Positions 1 to 9,371 of a DNA stretch of 25,704 bases are shown here, one piece after another; position 1 is the stretch's first letter; each line of letters starts with the position of its first letter. The notes beneath the pieces were generated by a model. It was not told the origin of the DNA and ran no database searches. It was given only the letters and a program-made list of their open reading frames with translations. The DNA is from an uncultured Lysobacteraceae bacterium (GTDB lineage Bacteria > Pseudomonadota > Gammaproteobacteria > Xanthomonadales > Xanthomonadaceae): positions 1-25,704 of the forward strand of contig CAMLLG010000056.1 in the NCBI GenBank assembly GCA_946480825.1, given 5' to 3'. Both the position numbers and the translations under genes were made by a program.

Positions 1-2
1 CC

Positions 3-992
<990 letters not shown>

Positions 993-1002
993 TGACGGCG
1001 CG

Positions 1003-1350
1003 ATGAGCGAAGGCATCCGCCCGCTGCGCATCCTCGCGATGCTGCTTCTCGTGCTGCTGGCGTGGCTGCAGTATCGGCTGTGGTTCGGCGAGGGCGGCGC
1101 GTCGGCCACCGGTGCGCTGCAGACCAAGGTCGAGCGGCAGGCGGTCGAGAATCGCGGGCTGCGCCAGCGCAATGGCCAGCTCGCGGCGGAGGTCGAAAAC
1201 CTCAAGTCGGGCGAAGCCGCCGCCGAAGAGCGCGCGCGCAGCGAGCTGGGCATGATCAAGCCCGGCGAGACCTTCTACCGCGTGGTGGAACCGCCAGAGC
1301 CGGTGGATGCCGCGGTCGACGCGGCCGTCGATGCGGACGAGGCGCCATGA
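1003..1350 (+). CDS. ftsB: Cell division protein FtsB (septum formation initiator family)
   Basis: This 115-residue bitopic membrane protein matches FtsB, which forms the FtsQ-FtsB-FtsL complex of the divisome. A short cytoplasmic N-terminus is followed by one hydrophobic helix (about residues 8-26, with the FtsB-typical LQYRLWFG just after it). A heptad-like coiled coil then runs to about residue 85 ([26 protein letters not shown]), then the family motif [21 protein letters not shown]. The C-terminus is a low-complexity Ala/Val/Asp tail containing a repeated VDAAVDA unit, absent from the E. coli protein. The start is the ATG 10 nt after eno. The stop overlaps the ispD start as ATGA, suggesting translational coupling. 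Placement between eno and ispD is the conserved gammaproteobacterial order. Confidence 0.95.
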   Translation: MSEGIRPLRILAMLLLVLLAWLQYRLWFGEGGASATGALQTKVERQAVENRGLRQRNGQLAAEVENLKSGEAAAEERARSELGMIKPGETFYRVVEPPEPVDAAVDAAVDADEAP

Positions 1351-2060
1351 CGCCGGATCATGCCCCGGGCAGGCTCTGGGCCGTGGTGCCCGCGGCCGGG
1401 CGCGGCGCGCGTTTCGGCGCGGAACTGCCCAAGCAGTATCTCGAGGTCGGCGGCCGGCCGCTGATCGCCTACACCCTCGATGCGCTGCTGTCGCATCCGT
1501 CCGTGTGCGGCGTGATGGTGGTGCTCGCCGAGAACGATCCTTTCTGGCGCGGAATGGATGCCGTCGCCGGCAAACCCGTGCTGACCTGCACCGGCGGCGC
1601 CGAACGCGCGGATTCGGTGCTGGCCGGGCTGAATGCCCTGCCCGAGGGCGTGCGCGCCGATGCCTTCGTGCTGGTGCACGACGCCGCGCGTCCGAATCTC
1701 GCGCATGCCGACCTCGATCGTCTGCTCGATCTGGGCTGCGGCGATCCGGTCGGCGCGATCCTCGCCGCGCCGGTGCGCGACACGCTCAAGCGCGCCGGCG
1801 ACGACGGCGGCATCGACCGCACCGAGCCGCGCGAGCGGCTGTGGCGCGCGCTCACGCCGCAGTTGTTCCGGCGCATGCAACTCGCGCGCGCGCTCGCCGC
1901 CGCGCAGGCCGCGGGCGTGGCCATCACCGACGAATCGATGGCGATGGAACGGCAGGGCCTGCGTCCGCTGCTGGTCGAGGGCAGCGAAGACAATTTCAAG
2001 ATCACCACGCCGGCGGATCTGGCGCGGTTCGAATTCGCGGTTTCGCAACGTCATCGTTGA
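1347..2060 (+). CDS. ispD: 2-C-methyl-D-erythritol 4-phosphate cytidylyltransferase
   Basis: IspD joins CTP and methylerythritol 4-phosphate to make CDP-ME in the non-mevalonate isoprenoid pathway. The 237-residue product has the N-terminal nucleotide-binding motif [17 protein letters not shown] (residues 15-31, with the conserved basic residues R19 and K29), the signature VHDAARP (110-116) and the C-terminal [10 protein letters not shown] (216-225, K218). The start is the ATG overlapping the ftsB stop; the frame is open further upstream, but that extension lies within ftsB and has no IspD character. Length is normal for the family. It is followed by an exported protein and then ispF, the enzyme two steps later in the same pathway. 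ispE is not in this window. Confidence 0.97.
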   Translation: MTPDHAPGRLWAVVPAAGRGARFGAELPKQYLEVGGRPLIAYTLDALLSHPSVCGVMVVLAENDPFWRGMDAVAGKPVLTCTGGAERADSVLAGLNALPEGVRADAFVLVHDAARPNLAHADLDRLLDLGCGDPVGAILAAPVRDTLKRAGDDGGIDRTEPRERLWRALTPQLFRRMQLARALAAAQAAGVAITDESMAMERQGLRPLLVEGSEDNFKITTPADLARFEFAVSQRHR

Positions 2061-2091
2061 TTCCGCAGCGATGAAGACGACAAGGAAACGT

Positions 2092-2613
2092 ATGAAGATC
2101 GAGATATCGAAAGCGCTGCTGTCGCTGACATTGCTGCCGCTGGCCGCCCTGCCGGTTTCCGCGGCGCAGCCGCAGCCGGCGGCGCCATCCCGGCCCGCCG
2201 CGCAGTCCGCACCGAAAGCCGCGTCGCCGATCCGCGCGCAGGATGCGTTGACCCGGTGCCTGATCGAATCCACGTCGGAAGACGAAAAGCGCATCCTGGT
2301 GAAATGGGTATTTTCGGTGATCGCCCAGCATCCCGACATCGCTTCGATGACCCGGATCGACGCCGCGCAGCGGACCACGATCGATCGCGATGCGGCCGCG
2401 GTGTTCGAAACGCTGCTCGCCGATCAATGCGCGGCGCCGCTGCGCGTCGCGATGAAGCAGTCGGGCACCGATGCGATCGGCAGGAGTTTCCAGGCGCTGG
2501 GCACGTCCGCCGCCACCGACATGCTGCAGAACCCGCAGGTCGTCTCCAGCGGTGCGGGCCTGATGAAACACCTCGACATGCAGCGCATCCTGATGGCGCT
2601 GATCGCGCCGTGA
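2092..2613 (+). CDS. Exported protein of unknown function between ispD and ispF
   Basis: Not recognised. The 173-residue product begins with a Sec-type signal peptide ([10 protein letters not shown], hydrophobic core to about residue 21, likely cleavage at VSA-AQ, residue 24/25). A Pro/Ala/Gln-rich linker (26-48) and a mostly helical-looking domain follow, holding two cysteines (C56 and C113) that could form a disulfide. The start chosen is ATG 2092 because AAGGA at 2082-2086 sits 5 nt upstream; an in-frame ATG at 2071 would add MKTTRKR and is less likely. The stop overlaps the GTG start of ispF, so the two are probably translationally coupled. The partial-helix region ending in [18 protein letters not shown] shows no catalytic motif I can name. 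Its site of action is probably the periplasm; no function is proposed. Confidence 0.8.
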   Translation: MKIEISKALLSLTLLPLAALPVSAAQPQPAAPSRPAAQSAPKAASPIRAQDALTRCLIESTSEDEKRILVKWVFSVIAQHPDIASMTRIDAAQRTTIDRDAAAVFETLLADQCAAPLRVAMKQSGTDAIGRSFQALGTSAATDMLQNPQVVSSGAGLMKHLDMQRILMALIAP

Positions 2614-3095
2614 CCGTCGATATCCGCATCGGCCAGGGCTTCGACGTCCACGCCTTCGGCGACGGCGATCACGTCATGCTCGGCGGCGTGCGCGTGCCGC
2701 ACGACCGCGGCATCGTCGCCCACAGCGACGGCGACGTGGTCCTGCACGCGTTGTGCGACGCGCTGCTCGGCGCGCTGGCGCTGGGCGACATCGGAACGCA
2801 CTTCCCGCCGAGCGATCCGCAATGGAAGGGCGCCGACAGCCGCGCGTTCCTGCGCCATTGCGATCACCTCGTCCGCAACCTCGGCTGGAAGACGGGCAAC
2901 GTCGACCTCACCGTGATCTGCGAACGGCCGAAGGTCGGCCCGCATGCGGAAGCGATGCGGCGCCTGATCGCGCTGGATCTCGGCATCGAACTGGATGCGG
3001 TGAGCGTGAAGGCCACCACCACCGAGAAGCTCGGTTTCACCGGGCGCGGCGAAGGCATCGCCGCGCAGGCGGTCTGCCTGCTGGTCCGCGCGTGA
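2610..3095 (+). CDS. ispF: 2-C-methyl-D-erythritol 2,4-cyclodiphosphate synthase
   Basis: IspF cyclises CDP-ME 2-phosphate to ME-cPP with release of CMP, in the MEP isoprenoid pathway. The 161-residue length is typical of the trimeric enzyme. Visible motifs are [12 protein letters not shown] with metal ligands D12 and H14, the third ligand H46 in [27 protein letters not shown], and the C-terminal [21 protein letters not shown]. The start is a GTG at 2610 overlapping the preceding stop (GTGA). The stop in turn overlaps the GTG start of truD in the same way, so the series from the exported protein to truD is one tightly coupled transcript. Confidence 0.97.
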   Translation: MTVDIRIGQGFDVHAFGDGDHVMLGGVRVPHDRGIVAHSDGDVVLHALCDALLGALALGDIGTHFPPSDPQWKGADSRAFLRHCDHLVRNLGWKTGNVDLTVICERPKVGPHAEAMRRLIALDLGIELDAVSVKATTTEKLGFTGRGEGIAAQAVCLLVRA

Positions 3096-4129
3096 GCGAT
3101 CCTTCGCTGCCGAAGGCGCATGGCGATGCGGTGCTGTCCGCGCGCATCCGCAGCGCGCCGGAGGATTTCGTCGTCGACGAGATCGACGCATTCGAGGCCA
3201 GCGGCGCCGGCGAGCATCTGCTGCTGACGATCGAGAAGCGCGGCATGAACACCGCGTTCGCCGCGAAGCGGATCGCACAGTGGGCCGGCGTCGCGGAATC
3301 GGCGATCGGCTATGCGGGGCTGAAGGATCGCCACGCGCTGACGCGACAGCGCTTCAGCGTCTGGATTCCGAAGAAGATCGCGCCCGACATCGCGACGCTG
3401 GAGACACCCGACTTGCGTGTGATCGCCCACGCCTGGCACGCGCGCAAACTGCCGCGCGGGGCGTTGGCCGGCAACCGTTTCGCGCTGACGCTGCGCGGCG
3501 TCGAAGGCGACATCGAGGCGATCGACGCGCGTCTGCGCGCGGTCGCCGCGCGCGGCGTGCCGAACGCCTTCGGCGAGCAGCGGTTCGGCCGCGGCGGCGA
3601 CAACGTCGCCAAAGCGCTGTCTATGTTCGCCGGTCGCCGCGTGCCGCGCGAGGAGCGCACGCATCTGCTCTCGGCCGCCCGCTCGGAACTGTTCAATCGC
3701 GTGCTGGCCGAACGCGTGCGTCGCGGCGACTGGGACCGCGGCCTCGACGGCGAAGTGTGGATGCTGGACGGCAGCCGCAGCGTCTTCGGCCCCGAACCGT
3801 GGAGCGAAACGCTGGCCGAGCGTCTCGCCCGCTTCGACATCCATCCCAGCGGGCCGCTGTGGGGCCGCGGCGAACTGCGCACCCGGGACGAGGCGCGCGC
3901 GGTCGAGCTCGCGGCGCTGGACGAGACCCATGCGCAGGCCCTGCGCGCGGGCCTGGAACGCGCCGGGCTGGAACAGGAGCGGCGGGCGCTGCGGCTGCGG
4001 CCGCAGGCGTTCGCGCGCGACTGGCTGGCGCCGGACGTGTTGCGCCTGCAGTTCGAGTTGCCCGCGGGTTGTTACGCCACCACCGTGCTGGCGGAGCTGG
4101 GCGAGGTGGTGGACGCGGCCTACGGCTGA
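3092..4129 (+). CDS. truD: tRNA pseudouridine(13) synthase TruD
   Basis: TruD converts uridine 13 of tRNA-Glu to pseudouridine. The 345-residue product contains the family motif [14 protein letters not shown] with catalytic Asp at residue 79, an N-terminal [13 protein letters not shown] segment, the [18 protein letters not shown] motif typical of TruD, and the C-terminal [17 protein letters not shown]. The GTG at 3092 overlaps the ispF stop and gives an N-terminus that fits the family; the frame continues upstream only as an out-of-phase reading of ispF. Position after ispF and before surE matches the conserved gammaproteobacterial order, except that a lipoprotein gene and a minus-strand smr gene are inserted before surE here. 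Confidence 0.97.
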   Translation: MSDPSLPKAHGDAVLSARIRSAPEDFVVDEIDAFEASGAGEHLLLTIEKRGMNTAFAAKRIAQWAGVAESAIGYAGLKDRHALTRQRFSVWIPKKIAPDIATLETPDLRVIAHAWHARKLPRGALAGNRFALTLRGVEGDIEAIDARLRAVAARGVPNAFGEQRFGRGGDNVAKALSMFAGRRVPREERTHLLSAARSELFNRVLAERVRRGDWDRGLDGEVWMLDGSRSVFGPEPWSETLAERLARFDIHPSGPLWGRGELRTRDEARAVELAALDETHAQALRAGLERAGLEQERRALRLRPQAFARDWLAPDVLRLQFELPAGCYATTVLAELGEVVDAAYG

Positions 4130-4159
4130 GCGCGAAACGCGCCGCACCGTTCATCGGAA

Positions 4160-4233
4160 ACGCAAGCCGTGCACAGCCGGAAGTCCGGTGCAGGCGTATA
4201 AGCCGTGGTGAGCGCCCTGCGGTCGCCGGGCGC
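4160..4233 (+). promoter_or_regulatory. Candidate structured leader upstream of the small lipoprotein
   Basis: The 135 nt between truD and the lipoprotein start can fold into two hairpins. The first pairs ACGC (4160-4163) with GCGT (4194-4197) outside TGCAC (4170-4174) with GTGCA (4188-4192), closed by a short CGG/CCG tip. The second is a perfect 6-bp stem, GCGCCC (4212-4217) with GGGCGC (4228-4233). The second lies about 20 nt ahead of the GGAGG ribosome-binding site. There is no T-run, so neither looks like a plain terminator. I do not match it to a named riboswitch class; it may simply be GC-rich DNA. Confidence 0.25.
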
Positions 4234-4264
4234 GCATGAACCGCCGTCGCTCCGGAGGTTTCAG

Positions 4265-4537
4265 ATGAACGCAAGCCGTTTCCCGCCGCTCGTGCTGGTC
4301 ATCGCCGTGCTGTCGTTGTCCGGGTGCAGGACCATGGACGATTCCGCATCGGCGACGCCGCCCGCCAGCGTCCAGACCGCGCCCGCACAGACCGCCACCA
4401 CCTATCAGCCGCGCATCGAAGAAGACGCGAGATACGTGGCCCATGTCGAAAACATGGCCCGTCGCCGCGGCGTGATCGTGCGCTGGGTCAACAAGCCGGT
4501 GAAGCGGCACGTCGACGAGTCCCTCGATCGCGAGTGA
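4265..4537 (+). CDS. Small lipoprotein of unknown function
   Basis: Not recognised as a named family. The 90-residue product has a lipoprotein signal peptide (MNASRFPPLVLVIAVLSLSGC; lipobox LSGC with lipidated Cys 21), a Thr/Ala/Pro/Gln-rich linker to about residue 47, and a basic C-terminal part (YVAHVENMARRRGVIVRWVNKPVKRH). The start is ATG 4265, with a full GGAGG at 4254-4258 and 6-nt spacing; an in-frame GTG at 4205 would add 20 residues with no signal character. The C-terminal VENMARRRGVIVRWVNKP resembles short conserved lipoproteins seen in xanthomonads, but I cannot name the family. It converges on smr with a 36-nt gap and no obvious terminator. Likely inserted in the inner or outer membrane facing the periplasm. 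Confidence 0.8.
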   Translation: MNASRFPPLVLVIAVLSLSGCRTMDDSASATPPASVQTAPAQTATTYQPRIEEDARYVAHVENMARRRGVIVRWVNKPVKRHVDESLDRE

Positions 4538-4573
4538 TCGCTCGATCGCCGTACTCGACGACCGTTCGCGCGC

Positions 4574-5131
4574 TCAACGATCGGTGATCAGCACCAGCAC
4601 GGCGCCGGTGCCGCCCGCGGCCGCCGGCGCGGAATGGAACGCCAGCACGTCGCTGCGCTGGCGTAGGATGCGGTCGACCAGATTCTTGATGGTCGGCACG
4701 CCGTCCGGCGAGTTCAGGCCCTTGCCGTGGATCACCCGCACGCAGCCCGCACCGGCCTCGCGCGCTTCCTTCAGGAACCGCCGCAGCAGCGCTTCGGCGG
4801 TCGCGGCGTCGGCGTGGTGCAGATCCAGTTCGTCCTGCGCGGCATAGTGGCCGCGCGACAGCCGTTGCAGCACCCGCTGCGGCACTTCGTCGCGGCGATA
4901 GCTGAGCGTGTCGCCGGCCAGCAGCGGCGAAGCGTCCAGCGCGCGCCGGAATTCGCTGCGGGCATCGTCCTCGTCGAGATCGCGCATCCGCGTGGAGGGC
5001 TTCGGTCTGGGTTTCTGCGGCACGGTCTCCACCGCCGGCAGTTCGCGCACCGGACCGACCGCGGCGCGGAACAGCGCGGCATCGTCGTCGTCGGGCAGGG
5101 GCGCTGCGGGCGGGTCTTTGCGCGGTGTCAT
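4574..5131 (-). CDS. Smr-domain protein (SmrA/YdaL-like endonuclease)
   Basis: The 185-residue protein has a charged, probably disordered N-terminal region (residues 1-60, rich in Asp, Pro and Arg) followed by a C-terminal Smr (small MutS-related) domain, a fold known for DNA or RNA nicking and binding. The domain shows [20 protein letters not shown] (the LDLH motif at 102-105), [11 protein letters not shown] (HGKG at 135-138) and the closing [10 protein letters not shown]. The start chosen is the ATG complementary to 5129-5131; an upstream in-frame extension to 5212 runs into the surE promoter region. It is the only minus-strand gene between eno and nlpD, diverging from surE and converging on the lipoprotein. 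Substrate is not determined by the sequence. Stand-alone Smr proteins of this layout are common in proteobacteria. Confidence 0.93.
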   Translation of the reverse strand: MTPRKDPPAAPLPDDDDAALFRAAVGPVRELPAVETVPQKPRPKPSTRMRDLDEDDARSEFRRALDASPLLAGDTLSYRRDEVPQRVLQRLSRGHYAAQDELDLHHADAATAEALLRRFLKEAREAGAGCVRVIHGKGLNSPDGVPTIKNLVDRILRQRSDVLAFHSAPAAAGGTGAVLVLITDR

Positions 5132-5197
5132 CGCCGTCGAGGTTAGCAGGGCGCGCAAGCGGGGGCATGCGCCCGCGAGCAGGTCCGGCGCATCCGG

Positions 5198-5203
5198 TAT
5201 CAT
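5198..5203 (+). promoter_or_regulatory. Possible -10 element for surE
   Basis: TATCAT within GGTATCATT lies 38 nt before the surE ATG in the smr-surE divergent gap. It matches 5 of 6 bases of TATAAT. No good -35 is visible at the usual distance. The same GGTATCAT string occurs upstream of rlmE. Confidence 0.3.
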
Positions 5204-5241
5204 TCGGAACATTCCCCTCCGTTGGCGACGATTCCGACTCC

Positions 5242-6069
5242 ATGCGCATCCTGGTCAGCAACGACGACGGCGTCGACGCCCCCGGCATCCGCGTCCTCGC
5301 CGCCGGTCTGCGCGCGGCCGGGCACGAGGTGCTGGTGGTGGCGCCCGACCGCGACCGCTCCGGCGCCAGCAATTCGCTGACCCTGGACATGCCGATCCGG
5401 GTCATCCGCCAGGACGAGACCACCTGGCGCGTGCACGGCACGCCCACCGACTGCGTCCACGTCGCCATCACCGGCATGCTCGAACACGAGCCGGACATCG
5501 TGGTCTCCGGGATCAACAACACCGCGAACCTCGGCGACGACGTGATCTATTCCGGCACCGTCGCCGCGGCGATGGAAGGCCGCTTCCTCGGTCTGCCCGC
5601 GGTGGCGGTGTCGCTGGTCACCGCCGATCACAAGGGTCTGCACTACGAGACCGCCGCGCGCGCCGCGGTCGAGATCGTCGCCCGCCTGCGCGCCGATCCG
5701 CTGCCGGCCGACACCATCCTCAACGTCAACGTGCCCGACCTGCCGTGGGCGGCGATCCGCGGCTTCGAGGTCACCCGCCTCGGCAATCGTCATCGCGCCG
5801 AGCCCTGCACGCCGCAGGAAGACCCGCGCGGCCGCACGTGGTGGTGGATCGGCGCCGCCGGCCCCGAACAGGACGCGGGCGCGGGCACCGATTTTCACGC
5901 GGTGCGCACCGGCTTCATCTCGATCACGCCGATCCACGTCGACCTCACCCGCTATCAGGCGCTGGAGCAGGTGGCGAGCTGGGTCGGCGGGCTGGCCGCC
6001 GGTCTGAACGATACGCAGAACGATGCGCAGGGCGACGCGCCGCGCGATGCGGAAGGAGCGGCGACATGA
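5242..6069 (+). CDS. surE: 5'/3'-nucleotidase SurE
   Basis: SurE is a divalent-metal-dependent nucleoside monophosphate phosphatase, also acting on short polyphosphates, linked to stationary-phase survival. The 275-residue product starts [16 protein letters not shown] with metal ligands D8 and D9, followed by [12 protein letters not shown] (S40) and [19 protein letters not shown] (N92); all four ligands are present. The usual SGINAGANLG reads [10 protein letters not shown] here. The C-terminal 30 residues after [11 protein letters not shown] are a low-complexity Asp/Ala/Gln extension beyond the usual end. ATG 5242 is the only start giving the conserved N-terminus. The stop overlaps the pcm start (ATGA), the classic surE-pcm coupling. 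Confidence 0.97.
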   Translation: MRILVSNDDGVDAPGIRVLAAGLRAAGHEVLVVAPDRDRSGASNSLTLDMPIRVIRQDETTWRVHGTPTDCVHVAITGMLEHEPDIVVSGINNTANLGDDVIYSGTVAAAMEGRFLGLPAVAVSLVTADHKGLHYETAARAAVEIVARLRADPLPADTILNVNVPDLPWAAIRGFEVTRLGNRHRAEPCTPQEDPRGRTWWWIGAAGPEQDAGAGTDFHAVRTGFISITPIHVDLTRYQALEQVASWVGGLAAGLNDTQNDAQGDAPRDAEGAAT

Positions 6070-6749
6070 CCGCGCGCATGCGCCTGCAGCCCGAAGCCAT
6101 CGGCATGGGCATGACTTCGCAGCGCGTGCGCGATCGCCTGATCGAGCGCCTGCGAGAGAAGGGCATCCTCGACGAAAACGTGCTCAATGCCGTCCGTACC
6201 GTGCCGCGGCATCTGTTCGTGGACGAAGCGCTGGCCGCGCGCGCCTACGAGGACAACGCGCTGCCGATCGGCCATGGTCAGACCATCTCGCAGCCGTGGG
6301 TGGTCGCGCGCATGACCGAGGCGTTGTTCGAGGACGGCGCGCAGCCGAAGAAGGTGCTGGAAGTCGGCACCGGTTCCGGCTATCAGGCCGCGATCCTCGC
6401 GGCGCTGGGGCTGGAAGTGCATACCGTCGAGCGCATCGGCGATCTGCTGCGCACCGCGCGCAAGCGTTTCCGCACGCTCGGCCTGAACATCCGCAGCAAA
6501 CACGACGACGGCCGCATCGGCTGGGCGGAGAACGGTCCGTTCGACGCCATCATCGTCACCGCGGCGGCGCCGGCGCTGGTCGACGCGCTCTGCGAACAAC
6601 TCGTGCCCGGCGGTGTTCTCATCGCCCCGGTCGGCGGCAGCGGCGGGCAATCGCTGGTGAAACTGCGCAAGGCCGCGGACGGCGGCATCGAACGCACCGA
6701 TCTGGCCGCGGTGGTCTTCGTGCCGCTGCTCTCGGGCACGGTGGACTGA
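6066..6749 (+). CDS. pcm: Protein-L-isoaspartate O-methyltransferase
   Basis: Pcm methylates L-isoaspartyl residues in damaged proteins using S-adenosylmethionine, starting their repair. The 227-residue product carries the active-site motif [20 protein letters not shown] (S75), the SAM-binding motif [15 protein letters not shown] (97-111), [12 protein letters not shown] and [10 protein letters not shown]. It begins with about 17 residues ([15 protein letters not shown]) beyond the E. coli start; the next in-frame ATG codons at 6078, 6102 and 6108 are alternatives, but ATG 6066 overlaps the surE stop and is preferred. An exoD-family gene follows after 4 nt. Confidence 0.96.
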   Translation: MTARMRLQPEAIGMGMTSQRVRDRLIERLREKGILDENVLNAVRTVPRHLFVDEALAARAYEDNALPIGHGQTISQPWVVARMTEALFEDGAQPKKVLEVGTGSGYQAAILAALGLEVHTVERIGDLLRTARKRFRTLGLNIRSKHDDGRIGWAENGPFDAIIVTAAAPALVDALCEQLVPGGVLIAPVGGSGGQSLVKLRKAADGGIERTDLAAVVFVPLLSGTVD

Positions 6750-6753
6750 GCGC

Positions 6754-7431
6754 ATGACGCGGCCGCCTGAGACGCCCGCTGCCGAGACGCCCGTCCACGG
6801 TGCGGCCGGTCAGAACGGTTCCCTGGGCGAACAGCTCGTCGGCATCATCGAACGCCTGCCGCCCGACGCGCTGAGCCTGCAGGAACTGCTGGACGTGTTC
6901 AGCGACGAAGGCCTGTTGCTGCTGACCATCCTGCTGACCCTGATCTTCCTCATTCCGGTGTCGATCCCGGGCGTCAGCACCGTATTCGGCGCGGCGATTC
7001 TGCTGATCGGCATCAGCCGGCTGATCGGCCGCCCGCTGTGGCTGCCGGCGCGCCTGCGTCGCCGGGCGTTGCCCGCCGACCGCCTGCGTCCGGGACTCAC
7101 CGCCGGCCTGGTGTGGGTGCGGCGGATGGAGAAGATCAGTCGCCCGCACCGCCTGCGGCCGCTGGTCGACGGCGCGCTGCCGCGACTGTTCAACAATCTC
7201 GCCTTCATCCTCGCCTCGGTGTTGCTGATGGCGCCGTTCGGCCTCGTGCCCTTCAGCAATACCCTGCCGGCGTTGGCGCTGCTGCTGTACGCGATCGGCT
7301 TCATCCAGCGCGATGGCGTCGCGGTGCTGCTCGGCCATCTCGCGAACATCGGCACGATCGTCTATTTCGGCGTGCTGATCGGCAGTGGCGGGCTGGCCGC
7401 GCGCGAACTGCTGCAGAAGGTCGGGCTGTGA
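6754..7431 (+). CDS. ExoD-family inner-membrane protein
   Basis: The 225-residue product matches the exopolysaccharide synthesis ExoD family of integral membrane proteins, first described in rhizobia; the biochemical role is unknown. A soluble N-terminal part (LGEQLVGIIERLPPDALSLQELLDVFSDEG) is followed by a hydrophobic helix leading into the family motif IPVSIPGVSTVFGAAILLIGISRLIGRPLWLP. A basic loop (RLRRRALPADRL) and three to four further hydrophobic segments (about residues 148-168, 170-190, 200-218) follow. It starts 4 nt after pcm and its stop overlaps the GTG start of nlpD, so it is part of the surE-pcm-nlpD transcript. E. coli has no gene in this position. A role in envelope or polysaccharide is only an inference from the family name. 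Confidence 0.85.
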   Translation: MTRPPETPAAETPVHGAAGQNGSLGEQLVGIIERLPPDALSLQELLDVFSDEGLLLLTILLTLIFLIPVSIPGVSTVFGAAILLIGISRLIGRPLWLPARLRRRALPADRLRPGLTAGLVWVRRMEKISRPHRLRPLVDGALPRLFNNLAFILASVLLMAPFGLVPFSNTLPALALLLYAIGFIQRDGVAVLLGHLANIGTIVYFGVLIGSGGLAARELLQKVGL

Positions 7432-8273
7432 GTCGCGCCCGACTTCTGGCGGCGCTGTGCGTGTTCGGCCTGCTGGCCGGCTGCGCGCAGACCACCGTGG
7501 TGCGCACCGCGCCGCGCGGCAAGCCGCAGACCGTGCGCCCGGCGACGCCGCCGAAGCCCGGCGCAACCGCGGTGGTGCGCAAGGGCGACACCGTCTACCG
7601 CATCGCGACCAGGCACGGCGTGAGCCCGCTCGATCTGGCGATGTGGAACCGGATCGCGCCGCCGTACACGATCCATCCCGGGCAGCGTCTGCGCCTGACG
7701 GCGCCCGATGCGCGCCGGCCCGAACCGCCGCGCCCCGCGGGACCGAAGCCCGCGCCGCCGCGCGTCGTCGGTTCGACGCCGACACCGACGCCGCGTCCGC
7801 CGACCGGTACGTCGCCATCGCCGAGCACGTCGCCGCCGAGTACGGCAGCGCCCGTCGCCACGCCGCAGGCACCGCGGCCTGCGCCGCCGCCGAGCGCCGC
7901 GGCGTTCGACTGGCGCTGGCCTGCCGAAGGCACGCTCGTCGGACGTTTTGCCGCGGGCGACCCGACCCGGCAGGGCATCGACATCGCCGGCAAGAGCGGC
8001 GCGCCGGTGCGTGCCGCCGCGGACGGCGTGGTGGTGTATTCAGGCGCCGGCCTCGTCGGTTACGGCGAACTCATCATCGTCAAACACGACGAACAGTGGC
8101 TCTCGGCCTACGGCCACAACCGCGCGCGTCTGGTCAACGAAGGCCAGCGCGTGAAGGCCGGCGAACAGATCGCCGAGATGGGCCGCAGCGGCGCATCGCG
8201 CGACATGCTGCACTTCGAGATCCGCTACAACGGCAAGCCGCAGGATCCGCTGCAGGCGCTGCCGAAACGGTGA
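7428..8273 (+). CDS. nlpD: NlpD-like lipoprotein: LysM plus degenerate LytM (M23) domain
   Basis: NlpD is an outer-membrane lipoprotein that activates the amidase AmiC during daughter-cell separation. The 281-residue product has a lipoprotein signal (lipobox LLAGC, Cys 19), one LysM peptidoglycan-binding domain (about 48-90, VVRKGDTVYRIATRHGVSPLDL to PGQRLRL), a Pro/Thr/Ser/Ala-rich linker (91-158), and a C-terminal M23 domain (165-278). Two of the four zinc ligands of active M23 peptidases are lost: the position of the first His is Q182 (RQGIDI) and the first His of HxH is M260 (MLHFEI). E. coli NlpD is degenerate at the same places, so the protein is predicted to regulate rather than cut. 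The GTG start overlaps the preceding stop. rpoS, the usual E. coli neighbour, does not follow. Confidence 0.93.
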   Translation: MSRARLLAALCVFGLLAGCAQTTVVRTAPRGKPQTVRPATPPKPGATAVVRKGDTVYRIATRHGVSPLDLAMWNRIAPPYTIHPGQRLRLTAPDARRPEPPRPAGPKPAPPRVVGSTPTPTPRPPTGTSPSPSTSPPSTAAPVATPQAPRPAPPPSAAAFDWRWPAEGTLVGRFAAGDPTRQGIDIAGKSGAPVRAAADGVVVYSGAGLVGYGELIIVKHDEQWLSAYGHNRARLVNEGQRVKAGEQIAEMGRSGASRDMLHFEIRYNGKPQDPLQALPKR

Positions 8274-8336
8274 CGATCGCGATGGACTCCCTGCGGATCT
8301 CCGGCCCGACGCAGCGCGCCGGGCGCTCATCGGCGC

Positions 8337-8353
8337 GCAGTCCGGTGGACTGC
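8337..8353. repeat. Short perfect hairpin in the nlpD-EEP gap
   Basis: GCAGTCC (8337-8343) and GGACTGC (8347-8353) form a 7-bp stem with a GGT loop. No T-run follows, so it is not an obvious terminator. It lies in the spacer between the nlpD stop and the duplicated nlpD tail. Confidence 0.4.
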
Positions 8354-8370
8354 ACGCAGCGCCGATTCGC

Positions 8371-8422
8371 CCGCTACAACGGCAAGCCGCAGGATCCGCT
8401 GCTGGCGCTGCCGAAGCGCTGA
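8371..8422 (+). pseudogene. Partial duplicate of the nlpD 3' end
   Basis: These 52 nt repeat 8222-8273, the last 17 codons of nlpD including the stop, with only three base differences (49 of 52 identical). The encoded tail reads RYNGKPQDPLLALPKR against RYNGKPQDPLQALPKR. The copy starts 149 nt downstream of the original and has no start codon or upstream domain of its own. It looks like the scar of a tandem duplication followed by deletion. Confidence 0.85.
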
Positions 8423-8429
8423 GCATCCG

Positions 8430-9305
8430 GTGTCGCGATCGGTCTGCGTTCGCGTCGTCGTTCGCCTCGCTTCGCGGGCGATGACCGCGGTTCTGCCGTT
8501 CGCGATCCTGCTGCTCGCGATGCTGCCGACCGGATGCCATCGCAACACCCGCGCCGACCCGCCGCTGACCGTCGTCACCTTCAATCTGTGGCACGACAAG
8601 CAGGACTGGCCGCATCGGCAGAACCTGATCGTGGCCGAACTGCAGGCGCAGTCGCCGGACGTGATCCTGCTGCAGGAAGTGCTGCAGGACAGCGGGCTGC
8701 CGAACCAGGCGGCCGCGCTCGCCGAACGGCTCGGTTACCGGTACCGCTTCTTCTCGGTCGATCCGCCGGATCGCGTGCGACGTTACGGCAATGCGATCCT
8801 GACCCGTGCGGAGCCGCTCGCGACGCACGAGATCAAACTCGCGCCGCTCGACGACTACCGCAACGCCGGTCATGTGCTCGCCGACATCGGCGGTCGCCGG
8901 GTTTCGATCTACGTCACCCATCTGCACCACACCGTGGACGGCGGTGCGATCCGCGCGCTGCAGATCGCGGATCTGCTGACTTTCGTCGCGGCCACGCGCG
9001 GCGATGCGCCGGCGCTGATCGGCGGCGATTTCAACACCCGCGCCGACGCACCGGAACTGAAACCGCTGACCCACGCGTTCGACGACGCCTACGCCGTGGC
9101 GCATCCGGGCGAGCCCGTCGACGCGCCGGAACACGGCACGCTCAATCCTCATCTCGGCCACGCGCCGCTGCGCATCGATCACGTGTTCTTCCAGCGCGAT
9201 GCCTTCCGTGTCGTCGAGGCGCGGATCGTGCTCGATCGCGCCGATGCCGGTGGCGCATGGCCGTCGGACCACTACGGCATGCGGGTGCGTCTGCAGCCGC
9301 GCTGA
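8430..9305 (+). CDS. Endonuclease/exonuclease/phosphatase-family lipoprotein
   Basis: The 291-residue product has the metal-dependent EEP fold shared by ExoIII, DNase I and sphingomyelinases. Motifs in order are TFNLWHD (N52), LLQEVLQD (E83), YVTHLHHT (H164), IGGDFNTRADAPEL (D200, N202), RIDHVFF (D250, H251) and PSDHYGM (D280, H281). The N-terminal hydrophobic stretch ends in MLPTGC, a plausible lipobox, so the enzyme is probably exported and lipid-anchored. The start is uncertain. GTG 8430 gives an Arg-rich n-region; ATG 8481 gives a shorter signal without a positive charge. Neither has a good ribosome-binding site. The substrate (DNA, lipid or phosphate ester) cannot be told from sequence. 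It occupies the place where rpoS would be expected after nlpD. Confidence 0.87.
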   Translation: MSRSVCVRVVVRLASRAMTAVLPFAILLLAMLPTGCHRNTRADPPLTVVTFNLWHDKQDWPHRQNLIVAELQAQSPDVILLQEVLQDSGLPNQAAALAERLGYRYRFFSVDPPDRVRRYGNAILTRAEPLATHEIKLAPLDDYRNAGHVLADIGGRRVSIYVTHLHHTVDGGAIRALQIADLLTFVAATRGDAPALIGGDFNTRADAPELKPLTHAFDDAYAVAHPGEPVDAPEHGTLNPHLGHAPLRIDHVFFQRDAFRVVEARIVLDRADAGGAWPSDHYGMRVRLQPR

Positions 9306-9371
9306 CGCTGTCGTCGCTGTGGCGATGTCCTCACCGGCCGGTTGGGAATCTCGACGAGCCTGCAAGATCGC

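Noticed and set aside
4160..4233. Group II intron domain or GEMM (c-di-GMP) riboswitch in the lipoprotein leader
   Set aside because: Short strings such as ACGCAAGCC and AAGTCCGGT recall these RNAs, but the conserved cores (GGGCAAACC of GEMM; domain V catalytic triad of group II introns) are missing.
7428..8273. Active M23 endopeptidase
   Set aside because: Two of four zinc ligands are replaced (Q182, M260), matching the non-catalytic NlpD type.
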